Origin: an archaeon
Lineage (GTDB): Archaea > Nanobdellota > Nanobdellia > SCGC-AAA011-G17 > PNOQ01
Assembly (NCBI GenBank): GCA_018652475.1
Contig: JABICB010000001.1
Span: forward strand, 1 to 38,714
Direction: 5' to 3'
DNA length: 38,714 nucleotides
Below the pieces are notes generated by a model. The model made no database searches. It worked only from the letters and a program-made list of their open reading frames with translations, and was not told the DNA's origin. Every line of letters starts with the position of its first letter. The first letter of the stretch is position 1. Shown here in pieces: positions 1-8,824 of the stretch. The position numbers and the translations under genes were made by a program.

Positions 1-516
1 AGTTTTATCACCATTATCAAAATTAGGAATTGACGGTGAAGTATGAATCTGATATTCTCCTAATCCATGGCCTCCAAGATTTTTTATTGGACTAAGTCCT
101 GCATCAGTAATGACCTTATTAATCGCTTTACCAATCTCTCTAACTTCAACGCCTGGCTTAGCAGTTTCAATTGCAGCCTTCAATGCATCTTCAGATGCTT
201 TAACTAAATTAGAATTATCTCCTAAATCAATTGTGCAGGCAGTATCTCCAATTGCACCTTCAACATGTGCACCCACATCCAATTTAACAAGATCACCTTC
301 TAAAAATACAGTTTTATCATCAACAATTGCATTATAGTGTGCAGCAGTACTATTTCTTGATAATTGTGCAGGGAATGCAATTTTTCCACCAAGTTCAATT
401 ATCTTAGCTTCAACCTTTTCAGTAACTTCTAATAAATTAGCTCCAACTACAACCAAACTTCTTCCATACTCTCTAGCTTCAGAAGCTATTTTTCCTGCTT
501 TGATCCAATTATCCAT
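1..516 (-). CDS. map: Methionine aminopeptidase, type II (C-terminus outside window)
   Basis: Removes the initiator methionine from new proteins in the cytoplasm, using two metal ions. The first 172 codons are in the window and the rest runs off the left edge. The visible part has the archaeal MetAP signature: His60 in the 'AAHY' segment, the metal ligands Asp80 (KLDVGAH) and Asp91 (GDTACT), His150 in 'GGHGLGEYQIH' and His158. The last visible ligand region is followed by SIPNFDNG, so only the final glutamate ligands are missing from view. The ATG at 516 is the natural start, with an A+T-rich region shared with the divergent polB gene. Identification rests on conserved motifs and is secure; the absence of a stop is due to the window edge. 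Confidence 0.95.
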   Translation of the reverse strand, partial: MDNWIKAGKIASEAREYGRSLVVVGANLLEVTEKVEAKIIELGGKIAFPAQLSRNSTAAHYNAIVDDKTVFLEGDLVKLDVGAHVEGAIGDTACTIDLGDNSNLVKASEDALKAAIETAKPGVEVREIGKAINKVITDAGLSPIKNLGGHGLGEYQIHTSPSIPNFDNGDKT

Positions 517-567
517 ACTATCTAAAAATCATAAACCTTTAAAAATATAACTACCAAAAGTAACACT

Positions 568-2874
568 ATGAAAGGATTCATCATATCTCAAACTTCTAGA
601 ATAATTAATGGAAAACCCTGTGTTTTATTATATGGGAGATTAGAGAATGGGGAATCTTTTGTAACAATAAACAAATTTAATCCATACTTCTTTATCGAAT
701 CAATAAACCTAGCAAAAGCAAAGAAGATAGAAACATTCAAAGAAGAATCAACAAAATTAACCAATTTCAAAAATAAAAAAGTAACGAAAATAATTTTAGA
801 TCATCCAAAAGATGTTTCAACTTTAAGGCACAATCTAGAGGCAGAAGGAATTAAAACCTATGAAGCAGACATTAACTATGCAAAACGATTCTTAATTGAT
901 AACAGTATACAAAGTTCAATAGAAATTGAAGGAGACTTCGAATCAGTTGATGAACTAGATAGAATATACAAGGAGCCGGAATTAAAAAAGTCAGATTATG
1001 TTCCAACAAATCTAAAAATATTTTCATTTGATATTGAAACAGATAATAAAGCAAATCAATTGTATTGTATTTCCGCATATTCAAAAAATTATAAGAAATC
1101 TTTCATAGTATCAGATAAAAAAGTACAAAATGCAGAATCATTCAAAACAGAAGATGATTTACTAGATGCATTCAGAGAAGAAATAATAAATTTTGACCCA
1201 GATATAATTACGGGTTGGAATGTAATAGATTTTGATTTAGAATTTTTAAGAAAAAAGTTCAAAGAATATAATATTCCATTTATTTTAGGAAGAGATAATT
1301 CACTTTCAAAATTAAGAATAGAATCAAGTTTTTTTAGAACTAGTAAGGCAGAAATTTCAGGAAGAGTTGTTCTGGATGGAATTGATTTAACAAAATCTTC
1401 ATTCATAAAATTAGATAATTATAAATTAGACACTGCAGCAAAGGCGTTACTAGGAAAACAAAAATTAATTCAAGAAAGCGGATTACAAAAAGTAGAAGAA
1501 ATAACAAACTTATTCAAGAATAATAAAAAGAAATTAATCGAGTACAATCTTTTAGATGCAGAGCTAGCGTACAGAATAATAGATGAAGCGGATCTAGTCA
1601 ATTTGGCCATACAAAGATCATTATTAACAGGTATGCCTGTAGATAGAGTCAATTCATCAATAGCCTCATTAGATTTTTTATATTTACAACGAGCAAGGGC
1701 AAAAAAATTAGTTTGTCCGACTTCTACAAATGGAGATAGAGAATCAAGGATAAAGGGCGGTTTTGTTATGAGTCCGGCCCCAGGAATATATGACAACATT
1801 ATAGTATTAGATTTCAAATCTCTGTATCCTTCAATTGTAAGGACTTTCAATATTGATCCTGCCTCCTATTTAGAAAACAAAACAAAAGATTCTATTACTG
1901 CGCCGAACGGAGCAAATTTTAAAAAAACAGAAGGAATAATGCCTGAAATTATTCAGGAACTTTGGGCAGCCAGAGAACAAACCAGGAAAGATAAGAATGA
2001 ATTGGGAAGATATGCTATAAAGATATTAATGAATTCATTCTTTGGAGTTTTAGCAAATCCTAATTGTAGATTTTATAATTTAAACATAGCAAATGCAATA
2101 ACACATTTTGGACAAGAATTAATTAAAGAAACAGCAGCAGAAACAGAGAAAAGAGGATATAATGTAATCTACTCAGATACGGATTCTATCTTCATAGATA
2201 CGAAATTAGATTCAGTTAAGAAATCAGAAAAAATAGGTAAGGATTTAGAAAAAGAACTAAATGAATTCCATAATAAACAGATAAAACAAAAACATGGAAT
2301 AAAAAGTTATTTAGAGTTAGAGTATGAAAAATGTTATTCGAGATTTTTAATGCCTAAAGTAAGGGGAAGCGATAAAGGTGCAAAAAAAAGGTATGCAGGA
2401 TTATTAGAAAAAGATGGAAAAGAACATATTCAATTTGTTGGTCTAGAAACAGTTAGGAGTGATTGGACATTAGCAGCAAAAGAATTTCAACAGAAATTAT
2501 ATGATAAAATATTTCACAAAGAAGATCCAACAAAATTCATAAAGAAATATGTTGATGACATTTTGAGTGGCAAATTAGACAAAAAATTAATTTATAGAAA
2601 ATCAATTAGAAAGAGTTTGGAAGAGTATACAAAAACAACACCACCTCATGTGAAGGCTGCCAGGAAATTAAAGAAACTAGAGTCAAGTACAATAGAGTAT
2701 TATGTAACTACTGATGGCCCAGAACCTATTCAAATTTTAAAACATAACATAGATTATGAACATTATTTAGAAAAGCAGATAAAACCTATAGCGGATGCAA
2801 TTTTATCTTTTTTTGATACAACTTTCAAGGAAGTTGTCGAAGGAAATAAACAAACAACATTAGCAGGATTTTAA
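568..2874 (+). CDS. polB: Family B DNA polymerase
   Basis: Replicative/repair DNA polymerase with 3'-5' proofreading. Exonuclease motifs are Exo I DIE at 155-157, Exo II around N218 to D221 (GWNVIDFD) and Exo III Y326...D330. Polymerase motif A is DFKSLYPS at 415-422, motif B runs from K485 to NSFFG at 489-493, and motif C is YSDTDS at 535-540. The last residues, QTTLAGF (762-768), fit a PCNA-interacting (PIP) motif. At 768 residues it is full length for the family, with no intein. Motif B and its downstream segment (NSFFGVLANPNCRF) recall bacterial Pol II as well as archaeal PolB. A FEN-1 gene lies 34 bases downstream with its own TATA box. Confidence 0.97.
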   Translation: MKGFIISQTSRIINGKPCVLLYGRLENGESFVTINKFNPYFFIESINLAKAKKIETFKEESTKLTNFKNKKVTKIILDHPKDVSTLRHNLEAEGIKTYEADINYAKRFLIDNSIQSSIEIEGDFESVDELDRIYKEPELKKSDYVPTNLKIFSFDIETDNKANQLYCISAYSKNYKKSFIVSDKKVQNAESFKTEDDLLDAFREEIINFDPDIITGWNVIDFDLEFLRKKFKEYNIPFILGRDNSLSKLRIESSFFRTSKAEISGRVVLDGIDLTKSSFIKLDNYKLDTAAKALLGKQKLIQESGLQKVEEITNLFKNNKKKLIEYNLLDAELAYRIIDEADLVNLAIQRSLLTGMPVDRVNSSIASLDFLYLQRARAKKLVCPTSTNGDRESRIKGGFVMSPAPGIYDNIIVLDFKSLYPSIVRTFNIDPASYLENKTKDSITAPNGANFKKTEGIMPEIIQELWAAREQTRKDKNELGRYAIKILMNSFFGVLANPNCRFYNLNIANAITHFGQELIKETAAETEKRGYNVIYSDTDSIFIDTKLDSVKKSEKIGKDLEKELNEFHNKQIKQKHGIKSYLELEYEKCYSRFLMPKVRGSDKGAKKRYAGLLEKDGKEHIQFVGLETVRSDWTLAAKEFQQKLYDKIFHKEDPTKFIKKYVDDILSGKLDKKLIYRKSIRKSLEEYTKTTPPHVKAARKLKKLESSTIEYYVTTDGPEPIQILKHNIDYEHYLEKQIKPIADAILSFFDTTFKEVVEGNKQTTLAGF

Positions 2875-2880
2875 TAACTT

Positions 2881-2888
2881 TTATATAA
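2881..2888 (+). promoter_or_regulatory. TATA box for fen
   Basis: TTATATAA lies about 25 bases before the fen ATG at 2909, directly after the polB stop. This spacing predicts a leaderless or nearly leaderless transcript, so fen need not depend on polB transcription. Confidence 0.6.
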
Positions 2889-2908
2889 TTCCTAATAAAT
2901 TCTAACTC

Positions 2909-3910
2909 ATGGGAGTCGCTATTTCAGAATTAATTCCAAAGGAAGAAATTCAGATAAATCACTTAAGGGGAAAAAAATTAGCAGTAGATGCATCAAATGT
3001 AATCTATCAGTTTTTGGCATCAATAAGGCAGAGAGATGGTGCACCACTAATGGACAATAGTGGAAATATAACTTCTCATTTATTAGGATTATCAACAAGG
3101 ATTCCAAATCTAATGGAACAAGGGATAAAATTATGTTTTGTTTTTGATGGGAAGCCTCCTGTAATGAAAGAAGCAGAATCAAAAAGAAGAAGAGAGAAAA
3201 AAGCAATTGCAGAAGAGAAATTAAAGGAAGCAACTAAAGATCATGATATAGAATCTATGGCAAAATTTAGTAAACAAACAATAAAACTAACTGAAGAAAT
3301 AAAAAATGAATCAATGGAGTTTCTTGAAGCAATAGGGATACCAGTAATCCAGGCACCTTCAGAGGCAGAAGCACAAGCAGCATACCTGGCAGAACAAGGG
3401 GATGTTTGGGGAACAGTATCCCAAGATGCAGATACATTACTTTATTCTACTCCTAGATTAATTAGGAATTTAACGATATCACAAAAGAAAAAACTTCATG
3501 GGAGTTATGTAAAAGTTACCCCTCAAGTGATAGATTTGCAAAAAACATTGGATGAGTTGGAAATAAACAAAGAACAACTAATGGCATTGTCTATATTGAT
3601 AGGTACTGATTATAATATTGGGGGAGTAAAGGGGATAGGTCCCAAAACTGGATTAAAATTAGTCAAAGAACACAAAACAATAGAGAAAGTTTTTGAAAAT
3701 ATAGAAACTAATTTCGATTGGAAAGAAGTATACAACACTTTCAAAGAAATGAAAATAAAAAAAGATTGCCACTTGGTGTGGAAATCTCCTGATCAAGATA
3801 AAATAAAAGAAATTCTAACAAAACATGATTTTTCCGAAGAAAGAATCAATAGATTATTAGAAAAATTAAAACCAAAAAAACAAAAAAATTTAGATAAATG
3901 GTTTAATTAA
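2909..3910 (+). CDS. fen: Flap endonuclease 1 (FEN-1)
   Basis: Structure-specific nuclease that removes 5' flaps during Okazaki fragment maturation and repair. The 333-residue protein has the N-terminal XPG domain (starting MGVAISELIP, with Asp27 in LAVDASN), the internal XPG domain (APSEAEAQAAYLA, then SQDADTLLY), and the helix-hairpin-helix region with IGTDYN and GVKGIGPKTGLKLV. It ends in QKNLDKWF (325-332), a clear PIP box for PCNA. Length and domain order are normal. Its 3' end overlaps the convergent membrane-protein gene by 8 bases. A functional link with the preceding PolB is expected from known archaeal replication. Confidence 0.97.
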   Translation: MGVAISELIPKEEIQINHLRGKKLAVDASNVIYQFLASIRQRDGAPLMDNSGNITSHLLGLSTRIPNLMEQGIKLCFVFDGKPPVMKEAESKRRREKKAIAEEKLKEATKDHDIESMAKFSKQTIKLTEEIKNESMEFLEAIGIPVIQAPSEAEAQAAYLAEQGDVWGTVSQDADTLLYSTPRLIRNLTISQKKKLHGSYVKVTPQVIDLQKTLDELEINKEQLMALSILIGTDYNIGGVKGIGPKTGLKLVKEHKTIEKVFENIETNFDWKEVYNTFKEMKIKKDCHLVWKSPDQDKIKEILTKHDFSEERINRLLEKLKPKKQKNLDKWFN

Positions 3911-4997
3911 ATGAATATCCTGCTTTTTCTAATCTTTTTCTAATTTGATCTGCTTTATCATACTCTGTTTTCCATTCATTATACTCTGGAGTGCCTTTTT
4001 TAGGGGTCTGATTGCCTGTTTTATTTTTTTTATTATACTCTTTAATAATTTCATTTATTCTCTGGATTATTTTCGTATATTGATTAGCAAGGTCCTCAAG
4101 ATTATCTTCTTTCTTTTCTGCAACAGATTCTGCTTCAGAACTTTCTTTTGATTCAGATTTAGCTTCTTTAACTTCTATTTTATCTTCCCTTAATAATCTT
4201 TTAGCCCATTTATTTGATTCTTTAAGATGTTTTATTGCACTATCAATATAATGGATTGCACCATTAGTATTATTTCCACTCAATGCAGTAATAGCCTCAT
4301 GTAGTAATTCACCTATTTCTCTATTTTCTTTCTTCATGTGAATAATTTTAGGACTATCTTCTTCCAAATCTTTTTGCCTTATGATAAATTTATAATCTCT
4401 TTCTATTATGCTCGAAACTGTTTCAATTTCAGTTTTTATTTTACTGGCTTCTGAATCATATTCATCTTTATTAATATTTTTAATTTCATTAATGATATTC
4501 TTTAACGTACTAATAGCACTTCTATTATGGCTTTTCAATTTTCGATATAATTTTCTCATCCGGTGATATCCCTTCTCTGCTTTGTCTAATATTGATGAAT
4601 CTTCATCAGAAAGAGAACTCAATGTATTAGATAGGGGTCTATGTGCAATTCTAAACATAACATATGCCGCATAAAACATAAAGAAAAGAGCCATAAACAT
4701 AACAGACCATCCACCAAGATTAATAACCATCCACACCATTCCTAATGTAACTGAGGATGTACTAACTACTATAAGTGCTAAAATTGCAGCAAAAGCTTTA
4801 GCAATCTTATCCTCTCCCTCGTCTAAATCATAAGTATTTTCTTTTCGGAAGAAAGGTATTTTCTTAGCTAATACATAAAATATAATCCATAATAAAAGAG
4901 TCGTCAAGAGTATAACCCATAATGGGCCATGTGCTTTAAATAAATTAATATCTCTACTAAGTAAATTTCCTATTGAGTCAAATATATTATACATCAT
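3903..4997 (-). CDS. Membrane protein with long charged C-terminal domain, function unknown
   Basis: No family recognised. Starting at the ATG at 4997, the protein has about 364 residues. An N-terminal membrane segment (PLWVILLTTLLLWIIFYVL) is followed by two closely spaced ones (AFAAILALIVVSTSSVTLG and VMFMALFFMFYAAYVMF). The remaining two thirds is hydrophilic, rich in Lys, Glu and Asn, and probably helical or coiled coil (KLYRKLKSHNRSAISTLKN onward). The frame stays open to a TTG at 5030, but that would overlap the upstream gene by 23 bases. The ATG at 4997 sits 10 bases after the upstream stop and follows AGGA, so it is preferred. It is probably co-transcribed with the four-helix membrane protein upstream. 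Its end overlaps fen. Confidence 0.75.
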   Translation of the reverse strand: MMYNIFDSIGNLLSRDINLFKAHGPLWVILLTTLLLWIIFYVLAKKIPFFRKENTYDLDEGEDKIAKAFAAILALIVVSTSSVTLGMVWMVINLGGWSVMFMALFFMFYAAYVMFRIAHRPLSNTLSSLSDEDSSILDKAEKGYHRMRKLYRKLKSHNRSAISTLKNIINEIKNINKDEYDSEASKIKTEIETVSSIIERDYKFIIRQKDLEEDSPKIIHMKKENREIGELLHEAITALSGNNTNGAIHYIDSAIKHLKESNKWAKRLLREDKIEVKEAKSESKESSEAESVAEKKEDNLEDLANQYTKIIQRINEIIKEYNKKNKTGNQTPKKGTPEYNEWKTEYDKADQIRKRLEKAGYSFN

Positions 4998-5007
4998 TTT
5001 CAAATTC

Positions 5008-5361
5008 CTATTCTTGTAACCATGCTCCAACTAACAAATAAATTGAATAGATGAAGAATATTGCTTGCAAGACTACCATATTAATTTCAAATAAAACGTT
5101 AGTAACTGCAAAATGCATCAAAATTAACCAAACACCAAATCCAAACATCAAGCTACCTAAAATAACTCTCATCCATTTTGAAAAATCAAATCCAGTATTG
5201 AATGCTGCAAAAAATATTAATAAACCCACAACACTAATTAATATTTTCAATATTAACTCAGTCATATTAAAACTAAATGGAATTAAATTTGGAAAAAAAG
5301 GAATGAGCCCAATAGCAATGAATAAGGTTCCAAGTCCTAACCATTTCCAACTCTCTTTCAT
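5008..5361 (-). CDS. Small four-helix membrane protein, function unknown
   Basis: About 117 residues, almost entirely hydrophobic, with four predicted membrane segments: WLGLGTLFIAIGLIPFF, ILKILISVVGLLIFFAAF, VILGSLMFGFGVWLILMHF and MVVLQAIFFIYSIYLLVGAWL. No family recognised. The frame is open further upstream (TTG at 5457, ATG at 5397). The ATG at 5361 is chosen because GGTGA lies about 5 bases before it, one of the clearest Shine-Dalgarno matches in the window, and a TATA-like TTTAAATATA lies farther upstream. The stop lies 10 bases before the ATG of the next membrane protein, suggesting a two-gene operon. Confidence 0.75.
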   Translation of the reverse strand: MKESWKWLGLGTLFIAIGLIPFFPNLIPFSFNMTELILKILISVVGLLIFFAAFNTGFDFSKWMRVILGSLMFGFGVWLILMHFAVTNVLFEINMVVLQAIFFIYSIYLLVGAWLQE

Positions 5362-5436
5362 AAAGTCACCTTTTTTATTTAAAATCATAGATATTAATTC
5401 ATAATTAATATATTTAAACCTATCGACAAAGAAAAA

Positions 5437-5444
5437 TTTATATA
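5437..5444 (+). promoter_or_regulatory. TATA box for the Trm5-like gene
   Basis: TTTATATA is about 26 bases before the ATG at 5467, consistent with a leaderless transcript. The divergent membrane-protein operon has its own TATA-like TTTAAATATA on the other strand at about 5409-5418, so two promoters share this intergenic region. Confidence 0.6.
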
Positions 5445-5466
5445 ACTCTCTTTTCAAATATAACTT

Positions 5467-6270
5467 ATGTTTTTTTCAAGAAAAAATAAAAAATTGACAA
5501 AGAAAGAAATAACTTTGATTCCAAGATCATACGATGTAGTCGGAGATATCTTAATTTTTTCAGAATTTCCAGACGAATTAAAGAAAAAAGAGAAATTAGT
5601 TGGAGAATATGTACTAACCAGCCATCCGAGGATAAGAACTGTTACGAGAAAATCAAAAAGTTACTCTGGAAAATTCAGAACTCCTAAATTGAAAGTTTTA
5701 GCGGGAGAAAAAAACAAAGAAACAATCCATAAAGAGAATGGAGTAAGGATCAAAGTAAATCCAGAAAAAGCATACTATTCTTCAAGGAGCGGGACAGAAA
5801 GGTTGAGGATTGCAAAACAAGTAAAAAAAGATGAGAATATATTAGTGATGTTTTCAGGAGTGGCACCCTTCCCATTAACCTTAGCAAAACATACCAAAGC
5901 AAAAAACATCATAGGTATAGAAATAAATCCGGAAGGGCACAAATACGGAGAAGAAAATATAAAATTAAATAAATTTAACAACATAAAATTATACAAGGGA
6001 GATGTAACAAAAGTTCTTCCTAAACTAAAAATAAAATTTGACAGAATAATCATGCCTCTACCTAAAACCTCGGAACAATTCATGAATTTAGCAAAATCAA
6101 AATTAAAGAAAAACGGAACAATACACCTCTATACATTTGTAAAGAAAGAAGACTTCATAACAATCAAGAAAAAATATTCAGAAGATTTCAAAGTAAGTTT
6201 AGTAAAAGCAGGTTCACCCAGTCCGGGAAAATTCAGAGTTTGTTTAGATATGAAATATTTACAATCCTAG
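5467..6270 (+). CDS. Trm5/Met_10-type tRNA methyltransferase
   Basis: Probably the SAM-dependent enzyme that makes 1-methylguanosine at tRNA position 37, or a close wybutosine-pathway relative. The 267-residue protein has an N-terminal RSYDVVGDILI domain, then the family segment YYSSRSGTERLRIA (103-116) with Arg107. The SAM-binding fold follows: VMFSGVAPFPLTLAK (127-141), IGIEINPE (149-156), KGDV (177-180) and DRIIMPLPKTSEQF (192-205). Where many Trm5 proteins have 'NLP' in the last motif, this one has 'PLP' at 197-199. No zinc ribbon or THUMP domain is seen. The gene ends overlapping the convergent ATPase gene by 12 bases. The Trm5 family call is firm; the exact substrate is inferred. Confidence 0.85.
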   Translation: MFFSRKNKKLTKKEITLIPRSYDVVGDILIFSEFPDELKKKEKLVGEYVLTSHPRIRTVTRKSKSYSGKFRTPKLKVLAGEKNKETIHKENGVRIKVNPEKAYYSSRSGTERLRIAKQVKKDENILVMFSGVAPFPLTLAKHTKAKNIIGIEINPEGHKYGEENIKLNKFNNIKLYKGDVTKVLPKLKIKFDRIIMPLPKTSEQFMNLAKSKLKKNGTIHLYTFVKKEDFITIKKKYSEDFKVSLVKAGSPSPGKFRVCLDMKYLQS

Positions 6271-7599
6271 ATCTAAAAGTCCCTTCCTTTTTACTGGGAC
6301 TGCAGTTGGTGCTTCTCCACCGTGCCAAGTAATCCTGGGCCTCATTTGCATAGGATATATTCGTTCAGAATTATCATCTAGTATAATTGCACTACCTTTC
6401 ATTCGAGGTAAGTTGGAAATATATTTTTGAATATCAGATAACAAATAAGTCTGCATCATATTATTTAATGCATCAATATCTTTTTTTGCAGTTATCCTGT
6501 GGCTTAATACAATATCAGACTGAGTAATAACATCTTTATGAATTTCTCCTGGTTGTTGAGTAGCAAGAACCATCGAAATACCGGGTTGTCTACCTTCCCT
6601 AAGTAACTGAACCAGTGCATCTGAAGCAGCAGTTTTACCCTCTCTAGGCAAGAACTCATGTGCTTCATCAATCATTAACCAAACAAGGGGCATTTTTTCA
6701 CCCTCTATTGTTTTTTCAAAACCAAAATAACTTTTTCCAGCTTCAAGAGATTTAAGTTCCTCAAGTTTTCTACTAATCATTCTTTCAGATAATAATTTTT
6801 TTGATAATAACCCAGTAACTAAAGTTTTGATTCCCCAACTACCTGCAGACTGATTATAGCAACTAATATCAAGTATACTAACTCTTCCAGGTTTTACAAT
6901 ATCTTTTATTTTAGTTCCAGATTTACCAAACAAGCCCCACCCCTTAGCAGCAATAAATCTATTTTCTGCAGCATTCTTCGTTTTTTGTTCAGCATTTTTT
7001 TGAGAAGTAATAAATTTAAGAATATCATCAATATCATAATCTTCTTTTTTGAGATCTTGTAATTCTGCAATAACTCTTTCAATTAGAATACCAACAGAAT
7101 CCATCAAATCAATTCCAAATGCATTACACCAATCCCCTGCATTTAATTCAGAAGTATTAATCATAAAAGAATAATCTACTGGAATGCCACTTTCTTTTTG
7201 TTGTTTGACATATCCTGCAGGCGTATAAATATCTAGATTATCAAATTCACCTGGCGCAGAATTCCACCCTCTTAACAGATCTTCCTCTTTCCAATTAGGA
7301 TTTTTCATTGTCCAGAAAACTCCCATAGTATCAAAGATTAGGATACTAAGATTATCAGAAACATCTTTTGGAAGTTTAGACATTGCTTCAGCAATTACAC
7401 CTAAAGTATAAGATTTACCAGAACCTCTCTTACCACAAACTAATACTACATGGGATCTAGCCATATCCATATAAATTTCGGAACTAAGTGAGACGGTTTC
7501 ACCCATCTTTACATAATGCTTTCCAAGAAAAACAGCACCTCTATCACCAAGTTTTTTCTTATCGCTAGCAGTCCTACCAACAATTATCTTTTCTGCCAT
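6259..7599 (-). CDS. HerA-like ATPase (DUF87-type)
   Basis: FtsK/HerA-superfamily ATPase of 446 residues. An N-terminal small beta domain (IIVGRTASDKKKLGDRGAVFLG) resembles the HAS-barrel of HerA. Walker A is GKRGSGKS (56-63), Walker B is LVWLMIDEAHEFLP, and a sensor-like segment VLATQQPGEIHKDVITQSD follows. HerA proteins are hexameric DNA-translocating motors that often work with the nuclease NurA in end resection; no nurA is seen nearby, so this may be a HerA paralogue with another role. The ATG at 7599 is preceded on the same strand by a TATA-like TATTTAAT about 29 bases upstream, overlapping the end of rfcL's intergenic gap. Confidence 0.85.
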   Translation of the reverse strand: MAEKIIVGRTASDKKKLGDRGAVFLGKHYVKMGETVSLSSEIYMDMARSHVVLVCGKRGSGKSYTLGVIAEAMSKLPKDVSDNLSILIFDTMGVFWTMKNPNWKEEDLLRGWNSAPGEFDNLDIYTPAGYVKQQKESGIPVDYSFMINTSELNAGDWCNAFGIDLMDSVGILIERVIAELQDLKKEDYDIDDILKFITSQKNAEQKTKNAAENRFIAAKGWGLFGKSGTKIKDIVKPGRVSILDISCYNQSAGSWGIKTLVTGLLSKKLLSERMISRKLEELKSLEAGKSYFGFEKTIEGEKMPLVWLMIDEAHEFLPREGKTAASDALVQLLREGRQPGISMVLATQQPGEIHKDVITQSDIVLSHRITAKKDIDALNNMMQTYLLSDIQKYISNLPRMKGSAIILDDNSERIYPMQMRPRITWHGGEAPTAVPVKRKGLLDLGL

Positions 7600-7639
7600 A
7601 ACTGTAAATTAGATATTTAGATTATTAAATATTCCTATT

Positions 7640-8824
7640 TTAAACAAGCCCCTTCAAGTCATCATCATCAATTTCTAATTCATTTCTTAGTTCAACATCA
7701 TTTTTCAATGCATACTTCAAATATCCTAGTGATTCAAATGCTCTTTTTTTAGAAATATGAGATTCTTCTGCAATTTTTTCAGCCAATGCACGTTTTTTTC
7801 CATACTTCATTTTTGCAATCCATAATTTTAATATTCTTGAAGATCGTTTATAATTATGAAAGGTATTAGATTTATTTTCCTTTACAAAAGAAACTCCTGC
7901 AGTCATGAAATAATTTTGATAAACTAAAAATCTCCAGTGTTGCATTCTTCTAATTCTTCCACGAAAAACATCTGCCAGAGATATTGATTCAAATGCAAGT
8001 TCAAGATCTTTCGAATCAGCATAAACAGAGGGGAGATTTTCTTCTATCCATAATAAAGATTCATCTAAATTCATATTTATATCATTAAGGGCATAAATTA
8101 CTTGCTCACTCTTACTTTTAAAAATTAGATTCAATGCAGTATCAATTTCTTCTTTTCTTTCTCTGTAGCCCAATAATTCTAAATCATCTACATTCAATTC
8201 TGTTTTTCCACTAGCTATAGTTTGTAAATCATTGATAGCTGAACGTAAATCACCAGAAGAGATCATACTAATTTTTTTCAAAGTAGAATCTTTTGCAATA
8301 ATTTCTTCTTTAGAACAAATGTTTTTCAATACTTCAAAAATTTCAATGTAACTAAGTTTCAAAAGTTCAATAACTTTAGATTTTTTTCTAATTGGTGATA
8401 ATTTTTTTAAGTAAGCATCATTCGCAGTAAGAATAATAGGAAATGGGGATTTTGCAACAATTGCCACGATCGCAGGAACTCCTCCCCTATCTTTGGTACC
8501 GCTAAGTCCATCCACTTCATCAACTAATATTATTTTTCCCCTATTGAATAAACTAGCTTGATTAACAGAATTACCTAATACTGCATTAATTCCATCTTTG
8601 TTTCTAATATCACTGGCATTAATTTCTAGAATTTCTAAATTATGTTCTTTTGCGATTGCATAAACTGAAGATGTTTTACCAACTCCTGGCAACCCATGGA
8701 GTAATAAACTTTTTTTCTTCTGAGATTTATAATTTAAAATAAAATCTTCAAGTTCTAACAATGAATCAGTATTGCCCTTTACATCCTTTAGAGTTTTTGG
8801 CGCATATTTATTAGTCCATATCAT
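7640..8824 (-). CDS. rfcL: Replication factor C large subunit
   Basis: One of the two clamp-loader subunits that open and load the PCNA ring. The 394-residue protein starts MIWTNKYAPKTLKDVKG and has Walker A GLPGVGKTS (44-52) and Walker B ILVDEVD (99-105), the DEVD form typical of the large subunit. Sensor 1 is LTANDAY. The start ATG overlaps the rfcS stop in an ATGA junction (8821-8824), so the pair is translationally coupled. It is shorter than the roughly 450-500 residues I would expect, and the C-terminus (ending DDDDLKGLV) lacks the PIP motif often found there. The identification is firm from the AAA+ motifs and the partner gene. Confidence 0.95.
   Translation of the reverse strand: MIWTNKYAPKTLKDVKGNTDSLLELEDFILNYKSQKKKSLLLHGLPGVGKTSSVYAIAKEHNLEILEINASDIRNKDGINAVLGNSVNQASLFNRGKIILVDEVDGLSGTKDRGGVPAIVAIVAKSPFPIILTANDAYLKKLSPIRKKSKVIELLKLSYIEIFEVLKNICSKEEIIAKDSTLKKISMISSGDLRSAINDLQTIASGKTELNVDDLELLGYRERKEEIDTALNLIFKSKSEQVIYALNDINMNLDESLLWIEENLPSVYADSKDLELAFESISLADVFRGRIRRMQHWRFLVYQNYFMTAGVSFVKENKSNTFHNYKRSSRILKLWIAKMKYGKKRALAEKIAEESHISKKRAFESLGYLKYALKNDVELRNELEIDDDDLKGLV

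Noticed and set aside
110-337. Plus-strand open frame within the methionine aminopeptidase gene
   Set aside because: It lies opposite conserved MetAP codons, and its protein is low-complexity Ser/Thr/Ala, as expected of an antisense shadow.
568-2874. Intein in PolB (and in MCM and RFC)
   Set aside because: Proteins have normal length with uninterrupted motifs; no Cys/Ser...HN intein block was seen.
6259-7599. Defence-system HerA (as in HerA-Sir2 or HerA-DUF4297 pairs)
   Set aside because: No partner nuclease or Sir2 gene is adjacent; neighbours are housekeeping genes, so a defence role is not supported.
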